From contig DBXK01000041.1 in the NCBI GenBank assembly GCA_002309375.1, forward strand, positions 1-64,000: a stretch of DNA of 64,000 bases, read 5' to 3'. This DNA comes from Christensenella sp. UBA1214. Its GTDB lineage: Bacteria > Bacillota > Clostridia > Christensenellales > CAG-138. Of this stretch, positions 17,809 to 26,477 are shown piece by piece. The notes below the pieces were generated by a model that was given only the letters and a program-made list of their open reading frames with translations, was not told the origin of the DNA and searched no databases. The translations under genes were made by a program, and so were the position numbers. Each line of letters starts with the position of its first letter. Position 1 is the stretch's first letter.

Positions 17809-18554
17809 AAAAAGAACGCAAAATACAGCTCGTGACCGACGATTTCATCGAACCGCCGGGGGAGGAGCTGACGGGTGAGCAGGCGGAGATCGACGCTCTG
17901 CTGCGCGCCGTTGCGGATGACTGCAGCGCAAAGATAGATTTCGAAGGGATCAAACAGCGCGCCGTTGAATCGGCAAAGGCAAAGAAAGCGAAGCGCGGAA
18001 GGCTCAGAAGAGCCATCGGCTACGGCATGGTCGCCGCTGCGTCGCTGGTCGTCGGGCTTTTCGTCTGGCAGGCTGTCAAAGGCATGAACGAAAGGGTCCC
18101 GAACGGAGATGCTGTCGATGCACAGGCTGCCGAACGCAACGACGACGGCTTGACAAAGCATGATCCGATAGCCGACGTCAAGGTCTATGTCGGCACCGTT
18201 TCCGAAGCCGAGTACACGGCATTCCCCGAAACCGCCGATGAATTCTTCCCGGAGAATCTGCCGGAAACGATGAAGAAAAGAGTCGATACCGACGCCGTGA
18301 GGACCAGCGCGACCGGCACCGACACGAAGGGCGGTTCGCTCGATTATGTCTGCACCGTTGAAAAGGGCTGTGCAAAGGGCCTCGAGGTCGGCGAAGCCTG
18401 CTCGGAAAAGACGGGAGAGGATCTCTGGTATTACTGGCAGATCAACGAAAATCACTACCTCAAAGTCCGTTTTACCGGTTTCGATCAGGAGGATGCGGAG
18501 GCGATGTTCAAGTCCCTTGCCGACCGCATCACGATGCAGCAGAAGGATCGGTAA
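17805..18554 (+). CDS. Probable anti-sigma factor, single-pass membrane protein
   Basis: A 249-residue protein overlapping the sigma gene by 4 bases. It has a hydrophilic N-terminal cytoplasmic part of about 65 residues, one transmembrane helix ('MVAAASLVVGLFVWQAV'), and an extracytoplasmic domain of about 160 residues without recognised motifs. There is no HC2 zinc finger. The topology and the coupled position make an anti-sigma role the best inference: the cytoplasmic part would hold the sigma factor and the outer domain would sense an envelope signal. Confidence 0.7.
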   Translation: MKKERKIQLVTDDFIEPPGEELTGEQAEIDALLRAVADDCSAKIDFEGIKQRAVESAKAKKAKRGRLRRAIGYGMVAAASLVVGLFVWQAVKGMNERVPNGDAVDAQAAERNDDGLTKHDPIADVKVYVGTVSEAEYTAFPETADEFFPENLPETMKKRVDTDAVRTSATGTDTKGGSLDYVCTVEKGCAKGLEVGEACSEKTGEDLWYYWQINENHYLKVRFTGFDQEDAEAMFKSLADRITMQQKDR

Positions 18555-18583
18555 CCGCCGATAAACGATAAATATGCATAAAT

Positions 18584-18615
18584 AAAAGGCTTCTTCGGAA
18601 AGAAGAAGCCTTTTT
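18584..18615. terminator. Bidirectional terminator
   Basis: A hairpin of about 12 bp (18585-18596 with 18602-18613) followed by TTTTT ends the sigma operon. On the minus strand it also carries a short T-run and can end the converging phosphatase gene. Confidence 0.85.
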
Positions 18616-18649
18616 ACATCGGATAGAGTTTCGTTTTGCCTGCCGGCGG

Positions 18650-19258
18650 TCATAATATGTACGACAAATCGCTGATATTCCTTATGCGGCGTTTCCCGTC
18701 GCCGCCGATGAACATATGGGATACTCCTCCGGCCTGTCCGTGTATATCCGTATCGCAGCAGGACTCAACGGTCAGACCGAGAAACATCGCGTTCCAAATG
18801 CTCAAAAGATCGCCGTGCGAGACAATGATGACCGTTTCTTCATCGCTCTCCATGATTTCTTCATAAAAAGGCCGAAGGCGGTTCCATGCATCGCGTCTGC
18901 TCTCTCCGTCCGAGAACAGCCTGTCGTCGGCTGTCTTCTCCGGGCATTCGATATTATCACGAAGCCACTTCACGGACTTCCCGCAGCACCTTCCGAGATT
19001 CCTTTCTCTCAGCTCCCGCCTTGATATCGGCTCCGTACCCAGGTGCTTTGCGATCGCTTCCGCCGTCTGTTTCGCCCTCTTCAGATCAGAGGAAAACATG
19101 ACCGCTTTTTTCCCGGCAAGTTCAGCTTTGAGCTTTCTTCCGATATTGTCGGCCTGTTTCTTTCCGAGCTCGGTCAGATCCCAATCCGTCCATGAACCCA
19201 CCATTCCGTTTGTGTGATGAACGGACTGTGTGTGCTGAACAGTGATAATGTGCTTCAT
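18650..19258 (-). CDS. Histidine phosphatase superfamily protein with altered RHG motif
   Basis: A 202-residue protein of the phosphoglycerate mutase-like family. The usual N-terminal RHG active-site motif reads 'VQHTQS' here: the catalytic His is kept but Arg is Gln and Gly is Thr. The second catalytic His region 'VIIVSHGDLLSIWNAMF' and 'SSDLKRAKQTAEAIA' are normal. The lost Arg normally binds phosphate, so activity may be altered. The ATG at 19258 is preferred because the AGGGGG ribosome site then has about 9 bases spacing; ATG at 19264 is only 3 bases away. No promoter was found between it and the tRNA terminator at 19391. Substrate unknown. Confidence 0.82.
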   Translation of the reverse strand: MKHIITVQHTQSVHHTNGMVGSWTDWDLTELGKKQADNIGRKLKAELAGKKAVMFSSDLKRAKQTAEAIAKHLGTEPISRRELRERNLGRCCGKSVKWLRDNIECPEKTADDRLFSDGESRRDAWNRLRPFYEEIMESDEETVIIVSHGDLLSIWNAMFLGLTVESCCDTDIHGQAGGVSHMFIGGDGKRRIRNISDLSYIL

Positions 19259-19390
19259 TTGCATTTTCCCCCTTCTCTTCGAGCCGAGATCGGAACCGTG
19301 CGGCGAGGTATTCGATCGTTTGGCGATGCGGTGCCTGCCCTTCATGTGCGGCCAGAACGCATTCTTTGCCCGGCATGGCGAACGTCATTG

Positions 19391-19427
19391 AAAAAGCAGT
19401 GATTTGGCGGACAAATCACTGCTTTTT
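19391..19427 (-). terminator. Intrinsic terminator of tRNA-Thr
   Basis: A perfect 16-bp stem (19391-19406 with 19412-19427) ends in TTTTT on the minus strand directly after the tRNA. Confidence 0.9.
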
Positions 19428-19429
19428 CA

Positions 19430-19505
19430 TGGAGCTGGTGACGAGATTCGAACTCGTTACCTCGTCATTACCAATGACGTGCTCTACCTACTGAGCTACA
19501 CCAGC
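19430..19505 (-). tRNA. tRNA-Thr (anticodon GGT)
   Basis: A 76-nt cloverleaf on the minus strand. The acceptor GCTGGTG pairs with CACCAGC, the D arm is GCTC...GAGC, the anticodon stem CGTCA/TGACG holds loop TTGGTAA with anticodon GGT, the T arm ACGAG/CTCGT holds TTCGAAT, and the discriminator T is followed by an encoded CCA. It reads ACC and ACT codons. Confidence 0.97.
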
Positions 19506-19521
19506 GCACCGAACGTGTGAT

Positions 19522-19550
19522 ATTATAGCGGACTTTAACCTACTTTGCAA
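19522..19550 (-). promoter_or_regulatory. Promoter of tRNA-Thr
   Basis: TTGCAA (19550-19545), a 17-bp spacer and a perfect TATAAT (19527-19522) lie 17 bases before the mature 5' end. Confidence 0.85.
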
Positions 19551-19721
19551 GCCCTTTTTATAAAAATTATTATATATTTTGACTGATTTATCGGGCATTT
19601 TTCTGCGGCGCATGAGGCACTGCGGAAGACGGCGGAAACGGCAGTGGGGCGATATATGGGCGGGACGGATCAAATATACCGCAAAGATGCAAAAAAGCGG
19701 CAAAAAAACTTCGATTGACTG

Positions 19722-19750
19722 TTGAATTTACTTTCGCTTTCGGGTATAAT
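19722..19750 (+). promoter_or_regulatory. Promoter of the VanW-family gene
   Basis: TTGAAT (19722-19727), 17 bp, and TATAAT (19745-19750). It overlaps the earliest possible open frame, which shows that translation starts downstream, at 19817. Confidence 0.8.
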
Positions 19751-19816
19751 GTATTAGTTGTTCTATGCCTTAAGAAGGCGGACTATGCGGATCCATCGGG
19801 ATCCCGGAGGTTTGAT

Positions 19817-21538
19817 TTGGAAGAGTATGAAAGCATAAGCGGCGGCAGCGCTTCCGCTGTAGATAAATCGGATAAAGCAGATCGCAGGATCGCTCGCGGA
19901 CGCAAGTGTTTCCTTGTCGAGCTCATAATCGGCGTTCTCGCCATGGCGGGTATAGCCTATATGCTTACGCGGGCTGAAAAAAACTATGCCGAAGCAGAGC
20001 GCGAGCTTGAAACCGCATACAGCTCCTCCGTCGTTGAAAGAGAGGACGGTTCGCTTGTCGTGAGCGGCGATTACGCCGGCAAGTCTTTTGAATATGTCGA
20101 GGACGGCAGGATCGTCGAAGGCGTTACCCTTGCGGGGATCCCCCTCAGCGGAATGAACTATGAAGAAGCAAGGCAGGCGCTGCTCGAAGAGATCGACAGG
20201 CGGATCGAGAATATCAATATCAGCATGACCGTCGACGGTGCCACGATCCTTCTCAACGCATCCGATTTCAGCATTACCTGCTCGCAGGATGTCAACGAGC
20301 TGATCCACAGCGCGCTGCGCGTCGGCAGGGAAGAGGATAAGGACTATTACAGCGTCTATCTTGAGCGGCAGAGGATCGCGGAAGAAGGCGTCGATCTCGG
20401 AGATTTCGAGCTCGTGCTGAACGAAGAATCGCTCCGCGAGAAAGTCGATTATATTGCCTCAGTCGTAGACAGATCCCCTGCGGAGCCTTATATCACTCTT
20501 CTCAACAGGCTTGGCGGCGGCAAGCCCGGCGTCGGCGTCGGAGGCGATGCATCCGATATTTTCACTACGAAAACGGTTTATGCTCCCGACGGAAAGGCGA
20601 TGGCGGACATCCAGTTCCACAACGGCAGGAGCGGCTATGTCCTCGACAAGGAAAAACTGCTCGGCAGGATCGTCAACGCATTCAAAAGCGGCGATTACAG
20701 CGCGGAGCTCGAGGTCGAACTTGAACCGACCGATCCGCAGATGACCGCGGAGGAACTTGCGGAAAGCTTTGTTGAGCTTTCCCGCTTCTCGACCAACTTT
20801 TCGTCCAGCAGCACCTCTCGTGCAAGGAATGTCCAAAAGGCAGCGGGCCTGCTGAACTGCACGATCATGGTGCCCGGCGAAAACTGCAGCTATAATGACA
20901 TCCTCGGTCCCCGTTACGAAAGCGACGGCTGGCTTCCCGCTCCCGGCATTTCCGGAAACGAGTATATCGACAGCCCCGGCGGCGGCATCTGCCAGGTCAG
21001 CACGACCCTTTATAACGCGCTGCTCAAAGCCGGCGCCGACTTCCCGAAATCGACTGCGTCGGAATCCCCGAGACTCCTGATCGTCCGCCGTTTCCCGCAT
21101 TCGATCCCGGGCAGCTATATCGCCAAAGGTCTCGATGCAACGGTTTCTTACGGCGGCCCGGATCTTGTCTGGCGCAATACAGGCGATACGCAGATGCTGC
21201 TGTTCGCTTATGCCGACATGAACACCCGCAATGTTTATGCCTTCATCTACGGCGTTCCGGATGAGGTCCGTTACACCTACAGGATCTGGTCCGAAACGAT
21301 CGAAACGATCCCCGCTCCGGAGACGATCCAGATAGCGGAAAAGCTTTGGCCGACCGGCTATTCCAAGCTGGTCGTCAAGCCGCGCACCGGTTATAAGGTC
21401 GCCGTTTTCCGCCAGAAGTACGACATGGACGGCAACGCCGTCGGCGATCCCGTGCAGCTTTATCTGGATACCTACAAGGCTCAGCGCGGAGAGCTGCACT
21501 ACGGAACCGGCCCGGCGTCGCTGCCGAGGCCCGAATAA
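19817..21538 (+). CDS. VanW family membrane-anchored cell-wall protein
   Basis: A 573-residue protein with a single transmembrane helix near the N-terminus ('CFLVELIIGVLAMAGIAYML'), an extracytoplasmic YoaR-like/peptidoglycan-binding region (about 90-320), and a VanW domain from about residue 325. Key VanW segments are 'NCTIMVPGENCSYNDILGPR' and 'SPGGGICQVSTTLYNALLKAG'. VanW proteins accompany some vancomycin resistance operons, but most are chromosomal with unknown wall function. The start is TTG at 19817, because GGAGG (19806-19810) lies 6 bases upstream and the promoter at 19722-19750 excludes the longer frame beginning at 19715. No vanR/S/H/A/X genes are adjacent. Confidence 0.9.
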   Translation: MEEYESISGGSASAVDKSDKADRRIARGRKCFLVELIIGVLAMAGIAYMLTRAEKNYAEAERELETAYSSSVVEREDGSLVVSGDYAGKSFEYVEDGRIVEGVTLAGIPLSGMNYEEARQALLEEIDRRIENINISMTVDGATILLNASDFSITCSQDVNELIHSALRVGREEDKDYYSVYLERQRIAEEGVDLGDFELVLNEESLREKVDYIASVVDRSPAEPYITLLNRLGGGKPGVGVGGDASDIFTTKTVYAPDGKAMADIQFHNGRSGYVLDKEKLLGRIVNAFKSGDYSAELEVELEPTDPQMTAEELAESFVELSRFSTNFSSSSTSRARNVQKAAGLLNCTIMVPGENCSYNDILGPRYESDGWLPAPGISGNEYIDSPGGGICQVSTTLYNALLKAGADFPKSTASESPRLLIVRRFPHSIPGSYIAKGLDATVSYGGPDLVWRNTGDTQMLLFAYADMNTRNVYAFIYGVPDEVRYTYRIWSETIETIPAPETIQIAEKLWPTGYSKLVVKPRTGYKVAVFRQKYDMDGNAVGDPVQLYLDTYKAQRGELHYGTGPASLPRPE

Positions 21539-21615
21539 ACCGCAGGGCGGCACCGAACCAACGGAAAAGCTATCTTTATGCGTTGGCATGTTTTCGTTAG
21601 GATACGCAAGCCGTA

Positions 21616-21644
21616 TTGACAAAAACACCGTCAACCGTTAAAAT
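21616..21644 (+). promoter_or_regulatory. Promoter of the parvulin-like lipoprotein gene
   Basis: A perfect TTGACA (21616-21621), 17 bp, and TAAAAT (21639-21644). Confidence 0.85.
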
Positions 21645-21686
21645 AGGCAGAGTTTTGATTTAAACAAAAGGAGATTGAAACTGAAA

Positions 21687-23150
21687 ATGAAAACCAAGCT
21701 CACCAAACTCGCAGCACTGCTCATTGCCGTCATCATGATTGCCGGCACGATCGCGTGCGCAACGGAAAAGAACCCCGGTATTGGCAGAGTCGGCAAGGTC
21801 GAATACAGGATAGCCGATTATGTCAAATACTTCCAGACATATTCGATGATGGCAAATTACGTTGAAGATTACAACGAATACATCAAGGATTACATGATCT
21901 CCCGCGGTGCAATGCTCACCAAGGCTCAGGAGCTCGGTATCACGCTGACCGAGGACGAGGAGAAGGCGCTCGAGGAGAAAGCCCAGTCCCAGATCGATGA
22001 GGAAATCGACAAGATGACCATCGACGCCGGTATCGAGGGCGAAGAAGCCATCGCAAAGGCCAAAGCCGAAGCTTACAACAAGCAGCTCAGCAAGGCCGGC
22101 TACTACAAGAATGTCGATGAGCTCAAAAAGGCCATCATCAAGGAGCTCCGCGAGGATGAAATGATCTCCAAGCTCCGCCAGAGGATCTATGACTCCGTCG
22201 AGATCCAGCCCGAAGCCGTCAATACCTATTGTGAGCTCAACGCCTCCAAGGATAAGGAAAAATACGAAAACGACGCCAACACTTTCGCCAGCGCTTACAA
22301 CAACTACATTACCGGCAAGGGCGCCGTTCCTCTCTTCACCCCCGCCGATATGTTCACTGTCAAGCACTGCCTGATCCAGTTCACCAACCAGGACAAGATC
22401 GGCGATACCGTTGACGGAGAGACCGTTACCGGTGAATTCGATGATGACAAGCAGAAGAGGATCGACGATATCGTCGCGGCACTCAACGGCGGCATCACCC
22501 TCGAAGAGTTCATCGCCAACTATGTCGAAAGCAAGGATTATAACGACGATGCCATTTTCGTCCCGACGGATGACGACGGCACTATCGAAACCAACCCGCA
22601 GCTCGGCTACCGCGAGCACGGCTACATCATGAATGAGAAGATGCTGGACAAGTACTTCGATGGTTTCGGTGCGGCGGCCTGCCTGCTCCACTATGGCGAG
22701 AATTGGGTGATCCCCGTTGAAGAAACCGAAGAGTCCGAAGGCAGCGGCGACGCGGAGGCAACTCCCGCTCCGACCGATGAGCCCGAAACGACCGGCGAAC
22801 CCGAGGCAACTCCCGAACCTCCGATCGAGAAGTATCAGATCACCTTCTTCAACACCACCGACGGCCACAAGATCGCAAAGGTCCAGTCGAACGTCAAGGG
22901 CGGCGGCGTCCACTTCATTTGGGTCGCTGAAGAGCTGACCGCGGGCGAGGTCACTGTTGATATCACCAACACCGAATCCCCCGAATACAAGAGCATCGAG
23001 AGCAACCTTCTTTCCGAGGCGCAGTCCAAGCGCTTCAGCGAAGAGCTCGATAAGTGGAAGAGCGAAGTCAGCGTTTCCCTTAACAATAAGTACATCGACA
23101 ACTACTGCAGGAACTATCTCGGCTATACTCCGCAGAAGAGCGGCAACTGA
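21687..23150 (+). CDS. SurA/PrsA-like parvulin foldase, probable lipoprotein
   Basis: A 487-residue exported protein. The N-terminal hydrophobic segment ends in 'GTIAC', a weak lipobox, so anchoring to the outer membrane leaflet is likely. Residues about 25-200 form a charged helical region like the SurA N-terminal domain, and the part from 'FTVKHCLIQF' on resembles a PpiC-type parvulin domain. The parvulin region is split by a low-complexity Glu/Pro/Thr insert (about 345-380). Role: folding of exported proteins; peptidyl-prolyl isomerase activity is unproven. AAGGAG (21668-21673) lies 13 bases before the ATG; CTG at 21681 has better spacing and cannot be excluded. It has its own promoter and terminator. 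Confidence 0.75.
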   Translation: MKTKLTKLAALLIAVIMIAGTIACATEKNPGIGRVGKVEYRIADYVKYFQTYSMMANYVEDYNEYIKDYMISRGAMLTKAQELGITLTEDEEKALEEKAQSQIDEEIDKMTIDAGIEGEEAIAKAKAEAYNKQLSKAGYYKNVDELKKAIIKELREDEMISKLRQRIYDSVEIQPEAVNTYCELNASKDKEKYENDANTFASAYNNYITGKGAVPLFTPADMFTVKHCLIQFTNQDKIGDTVDGETVTGEFDDDKQKRIDDIVAALNGGITLEEFIANYVESKDYNDDAIFVPTDDDGTIETNPQLGYREHGYIMNEKMLDKYFDGFGAAACLLHYGENWVIPVEETEESEGSGDAEATPAPTDEPETTGEPEATPEPPIEKYQITFFNTTDGHKIAKVQSNVKGGGVHFIWVAEELTAGEVTVDITNTESPEYKSIESNLLSEAQSKRFSEELDKWKSEVSVSLNNKYIDNYCRNYLGYTPQKSGN

Positions 23151-23208
23151 TCCTAGGCGGCGCTGAATCGGCGCAGGGATTAGCCCGACAACATAATCGA
23201 AAAAGAAG

Positions 23209-23242
23209 CAGGATATCGGTCCGATCCGATATCCTGTTTTTT
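23209..23242 (+). terminator. Intrinsic terminator after the foldase gene
   Basis: A perfect 11-bp stem (23209-23219 with 23226-23236) is followed by six T. Confidence 0.9.
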
Positions 23243-23321
23243 GCCCATAAGGTTAACGCCGGGCATATGCATTTTTTCAGGCAAAACGGGAAAGACTCTC
23301 CGCATAAAGGAGAAAATGCGA

Positions 23322-24068
23322 ATGCCAACGCTCTTTGTCAGGACTTTGATCGTTTATCTTCTGATGTTCGCAGTGCTGCGTCTGATGGGAAAACGGCAGA
23401 TCAACGATATGCAGCCCTTCGATCTTGCTGTGACGCTGCTGATCGCGAACCTTGCCTCAGTGCCTATGGGCGATCCCGCAGTGCCTCTCGCATACGGCGT
23501 GATCCCGATGCTCGGGATGTTCATCATACACAGGCTCGTATCATTTGCATCGCTGAAAAGCGAAAAACTGCGCAAGGCCGTCTGCGGGAGCCCGCTCGTG
23601 ATCATTTCCCGCGGAGTTGTTCGGGAGGACGTCATGCGGGCTGCCAATTACAGTCTCAGCGATCTTACGGAACAGCTGAGGCTGAAGGAGATCTTTTCGC
23701 TCGCGTCGGTCGAATACGCGATCCTCGAAACCAACGGGAGCCTCAGTGTACTCCTGAAAGGCCCGTTCCAGACGCCGACGAACGAACAGCTCGGCCTTGA
23801 AAGCGAGAAAGCAGCGCCGGAGCTGATGCTCGTGATGGATGGGAAAATACATGAACGTGAGCTGGAATCCGTGGGATTGAATGCTCGAAAACTGAAAGAG
23901 ATACTTAAAAAGATGAAGATAGGCACCGTTAAAGAATGCTTCTTCGCCTCGCTCGACAGCTCGGGAATGCTGCATGCGCAGCGAAGGCTCGGCTTTGGCG
24001 GCAGCTGCGAAGCGCACTTCATGCCCATTGAAAAAGCAATGCGGGAGGGCGAAAAAAAGAATGGATAA
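23322..24068 (+). CDS. YetF/DUF421 family membrane protein
   Basis: A 248-residue protein of the DUF421 (YetF/YrbG) family. Three transmembrane helices lie in the first ~90 residues ('LFVRTLIVYLLMFAVLRLMG' then 'LAVTLLIANLASVPMGDP'), followed by the soluble domain with 'GSPLVIISRGVVREDVMRAA' and 'SLASVEYAILETNGSLSVL'. The Bacillus homologues YetF and YdfS/YdfR have been linked to spore or membrane functions, but the biochemical role is unknown. ATG at 23322 is 9 bases from AAAGGAG; ATG at 23316 is too close. It overlaps the DUF4363 gene by 8 bases, a known pairing. Confidence 0.9.
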   Translation: MPTLFVRTLIVYLLMFAVLRLMGKRQINDMQPFDLAVTLLIANLASVPMGDPAVPLAYGVIPMLGMFIIHRLVSFASLKSEKLRKAVCGSPLVIISRGVVREDVMRAANYSLSDLTEQLRLKEIFSLASVEYAILETNGSLSVLLKGPFQTPTNEQLGLESEKAAPELMLVMDGKIHERELESVGLNARKLKEILKKMKIGTVKECFFASLDSSGMLHAQRRLGFGGSCEAHFMPIEKAMREGEKKNG

Positions 24069-24468
24069 ACGCTTCAAAGGCCAGCCCGCCGCAGTTACAA
24101 TCGGTTTTCTTGCGGCTGTCCTGCTGCTTTTCGGCATTATGCTTGCTTCGGAACTCGGCTTGACTGCGCTTGAAAAGCGGACCGTGCCCCTTATTGATGA
24201 AGCGATCGCCGCCGCGATGGAGGGTGATACCGAAACCGCAAACCGCCTCAGCGCGCAGATCGACAGCACACTGCGGGAGGCGGAGCCCGCGCTGATGCTG
24301 ATCGCAAACCACAGGGATCTGATGGATATGCTCGATGCTTCGAACAAGGCGGTCCTGCTCGGGGAAACGGGGGAGCGTGACAGCTGTATCGAAGCGCTTT
24401 CCTCCGTTCGGACAGTGCTTCGCCTGCTCCTTGAAAACAATGACCTGACCTTCGGGAACATTCTGTAA
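24061..24468 (+). CDS. DUF4363 family protein
   Basis: A 135-residue protein with one N-terminal transmembrane helix ('AAVTIGFLAAVLLLFGIML') and a helical extracytoplasmic domain. It begins inside the yetF-like gene (8-base overlap), and DUF4363 proteins are often found directly after DUF421 genes, so the two probably act together in the membrane. No enzyme motif is seen. Confidence 0.82.
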   Translation: MDKRFKGQPAAVTIGFLAAVLLLFGIMLASELGLTALEKRTVPLIDEAIAAAMEGDTETANRLSAQIDSTLREAEPALMLIANHRDLMDMLDASNKAVLLGETGERDSCIEALSSVRTVLRLLLENNDLTFGNIL

Positions 24469-24628
24469 CAATATGATAATATATTTTATTTCCGACGGCG
24501 AAAAAGCGGATTTCGATGCAGGATATTTTCCCTTTGTGTCGTATAAGTGAGTTGCGGGCAGTTGATCCGAAGCATTTTCTGCCGATTCGATCGGAGCAAC
24601 TTTCTCAATAATCACAGGCGGTGACAAT

Positions 24629-26410
24629 TTGGCTTTCCCGGAAGCATGGATGAATGATCTGATGGCGCGGAACGAGATCGTTTCCGTCATTTCGGAGTAC
24701 ACCCACCTTGCGCCGAAGGGCGGAAGGATGTGGGGCCTTTGCCCTTTTCATCCGGAAAAGCAGGCTTCGTTCACCGTTTCGCCCGATAAACAGCTTTTCC
24801 ATTGCTTCAGCTGCAAAGCCGGCGGCAGCGTGATCCAATTCATCATGCAGGCGGAGAACCTTTCCTACGGCGAGGCCGTCCGTTTCCTTGCGCAGCGCGC
24901 CGGGATGGAGCTGCCGAACGAGGTGGACGACGCAAAGCTCCGCGCCGAAAAAGCCTTCCGCGACAGGCTGTACCAGGCCAACCGCGAGGCGGCGAAATTT
25001 TTCCATAAAACGCTGCTTTCCGATCAGGGCCTTCCCGCGAGGCAGTATCTGCTCCGCCGCGGGATCGACGGCAGCACCGCCGTAAGATTCGGCCTCGGCT
25101 ATTCGCCGAACGACTGGGATGCCCTCTTCAAATACATGACGGGCCTCGGCTTCACGCGCGACGAGCTGATCGCCGCGGGCCTCTGCATCAAGGGCCGCCA
25201 GGACGAAAAAAAGACCTTCGATTTCTTCCACGGGCGGCTGATGATCCCGATCATCTCCGCAAGCGGCACGGTGCTCGCCTTCGGCGGGCGCATCATCGAG
25301 GGCGACGACGGCGCGAAATACATGAACACCGGCGATACGCTGATCTACAACAAGCGCCACAATGTCTACGCCATAAACATGATGAAGGGCAAAAAACTCG
25401 ATGAACTCATCATGGTCGAAGGGTATATGGACGTCATCAGCCTTCATCAGCACGGCGTCGACAACGCCGTCGCTTCCCTCGGAACGGCGCTGACGAGCCA
25501 GCAGGTGCGCCTGATGAGCCGCTATGCAAAGCGCGTCGTCTATGCATACGACGGCGATTCCGCCGGCCAGAATGCGATGCTTCGCGGCGTGGACATCCTC
25601 AAAGAAGGCGGCGTCGAAGCCCGCGTGCTGGTCATTCCGGGCGGCGACGATCCCGATGAATACATCCGCAAATACGGCCGCGACGCATTTTTGAAGCTGC
25701 GCGATTCAGCGCTCACCGCCGTGCAGTTCAAGATCGAGAGCATGGCCAAAGCGCAGGATCTCGGTACTGCGGACGGGCGGCAGACCTTCGCGAAGAATGC
25801 CTGCAGCCTGCTGGCTTCGCTCGATCCCGTTGAGCGGGATCGCTATGTCCGCCTTGTTTCGGAGCGCAGCGGCATCGGCGTGGACGTCATCCGCCAGCAG
25901 TGCGGCGTTGCAAAGCCCGCGTCCGCTTCTTCGGCGGGCCGCGACAGGGTGCTGACCGGCTCGTTCAGAAGGCCGGGGGACTATGAAAAGCGCGAGCGCT
26001 CGGAGATCATGCTCCTTTCCTGCCTGATGGCATCGCGCTCTGCCGCCGCGGCGATCGTTCGCCTGCCGGATTATTCAACAAAGCTCTTTTCGCTCGAGGG
26101 CCTTGCGGATTTTGCCGAAAAGCTCGAAAAAGTCCATTCCGCCGGAAAGGAAGCCGACCTGCGGCTCCTGATCTCCTCGATCGAGGGTAATTCCGCAGAA
26201 AAGGTCGGCAGCGCCGCCGCAGGCGTGGACGATCTTGTGGATCCCGTTGAAACGGCGAAGGACTGCATCGCGGCGATCCTGAACGAGGAGCGCGAAACGA
26301 GGATCCGTGAACTTTCCGCGCTGATCGAAGCGGAAACGGATCCGAAAAAGCGCGGCGAGCTGCTGCGGGAGCAGATGGAGCTCGTGATGAAAATGCGCGG
26401 AAACAACTGA
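24629..26410 (+). CDS. dnaG: DNA primase
   Basis: A 593-residue replication primase that makes RNA primers at the fork with DnaB helicase. The N-terminal zinc finger is C38-P-F-H41...C59-F-S-C62. The RNA polymerase core includes the Toprim motifs 'IMVEGYMDVISLHQHG' and 'VVYAYDGDSAGQNA'. The C-terminal ~150 residues form the helicase-interaction region. The start is TTG at 24629, after the GGCGGTGA-type ribosome site; 'MAFPEAWMNDLMARNEIVSV' aligns with family N-termini. It lies directly upstream of rpoD, the conserved macromolecular-synthesis gene pair; rpsU is not present upstream here. A weak hairpin (26421-26426 with 26436-26441) between the two genes might reduce read-through. Confidence 0.97.
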   Translation: MAFPEAWMNDLMARNEIVSVISEYTHLAPKGGRMWGLCPFHPEKQASFTVSPDKQLFHCFSCKAGGSVIQFIMQAENLSYGEAVRFLAQRAGMELPNEVDDAKLRAEKAFRDRLYQANREAAKFFHKTLLSDQGLPARQYLLRRGIDGSTAVRFGLGYSPNDWDALFKYMTGLGFTRDELIAAGLCIKGRQDEKKTFDFFHGRLMIPIISASGTVLAFGGRIIEGDDGAKYMNTGDTLIYNKRHNVYAINMMKGKKLDELIMVEGYMDVISLHQHGVDNAVASLGTALTSQQVRLMSRYAKRVVYAYDGDSAGQNAMLRGVDILKEGGVEARVLVIPGGDDPDEYIRKYGRDAFLKLRDSALTAVQFKIESMAKAQDLGTADGRQTFAKNACSLLASLDPVERDRYVRLVSERSGIGVDVIRQQCGVAKPASASSAGRDRVLTGSFRRPGDYEKRERSEIMLLSCLMASRSAAAAIVRLPDYSTKLFSLEGLADFAEKLEKVHSAGKEADLRLLISSIEGNSAEKVGSAAAGVDDLVDPVETAKDCIAAILNEERETRIRELSALIEAETDPKKRGELLREQMELVMKMRGNN

Positions 26411-26477
26411 GTTTCTTTTTCGGAGCGTCAGAAGGGCTCCGTTTGAAAGGATAAGATACCAAGGAGGTTCATCATAA

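Noticed and set aside
26421..26444. Terminator between dnaG and rpoD
   Set aside because: The stem is only 6 bp with a long loop and three T; at most a weak attenuator, so it is only mentioned with dnaG.
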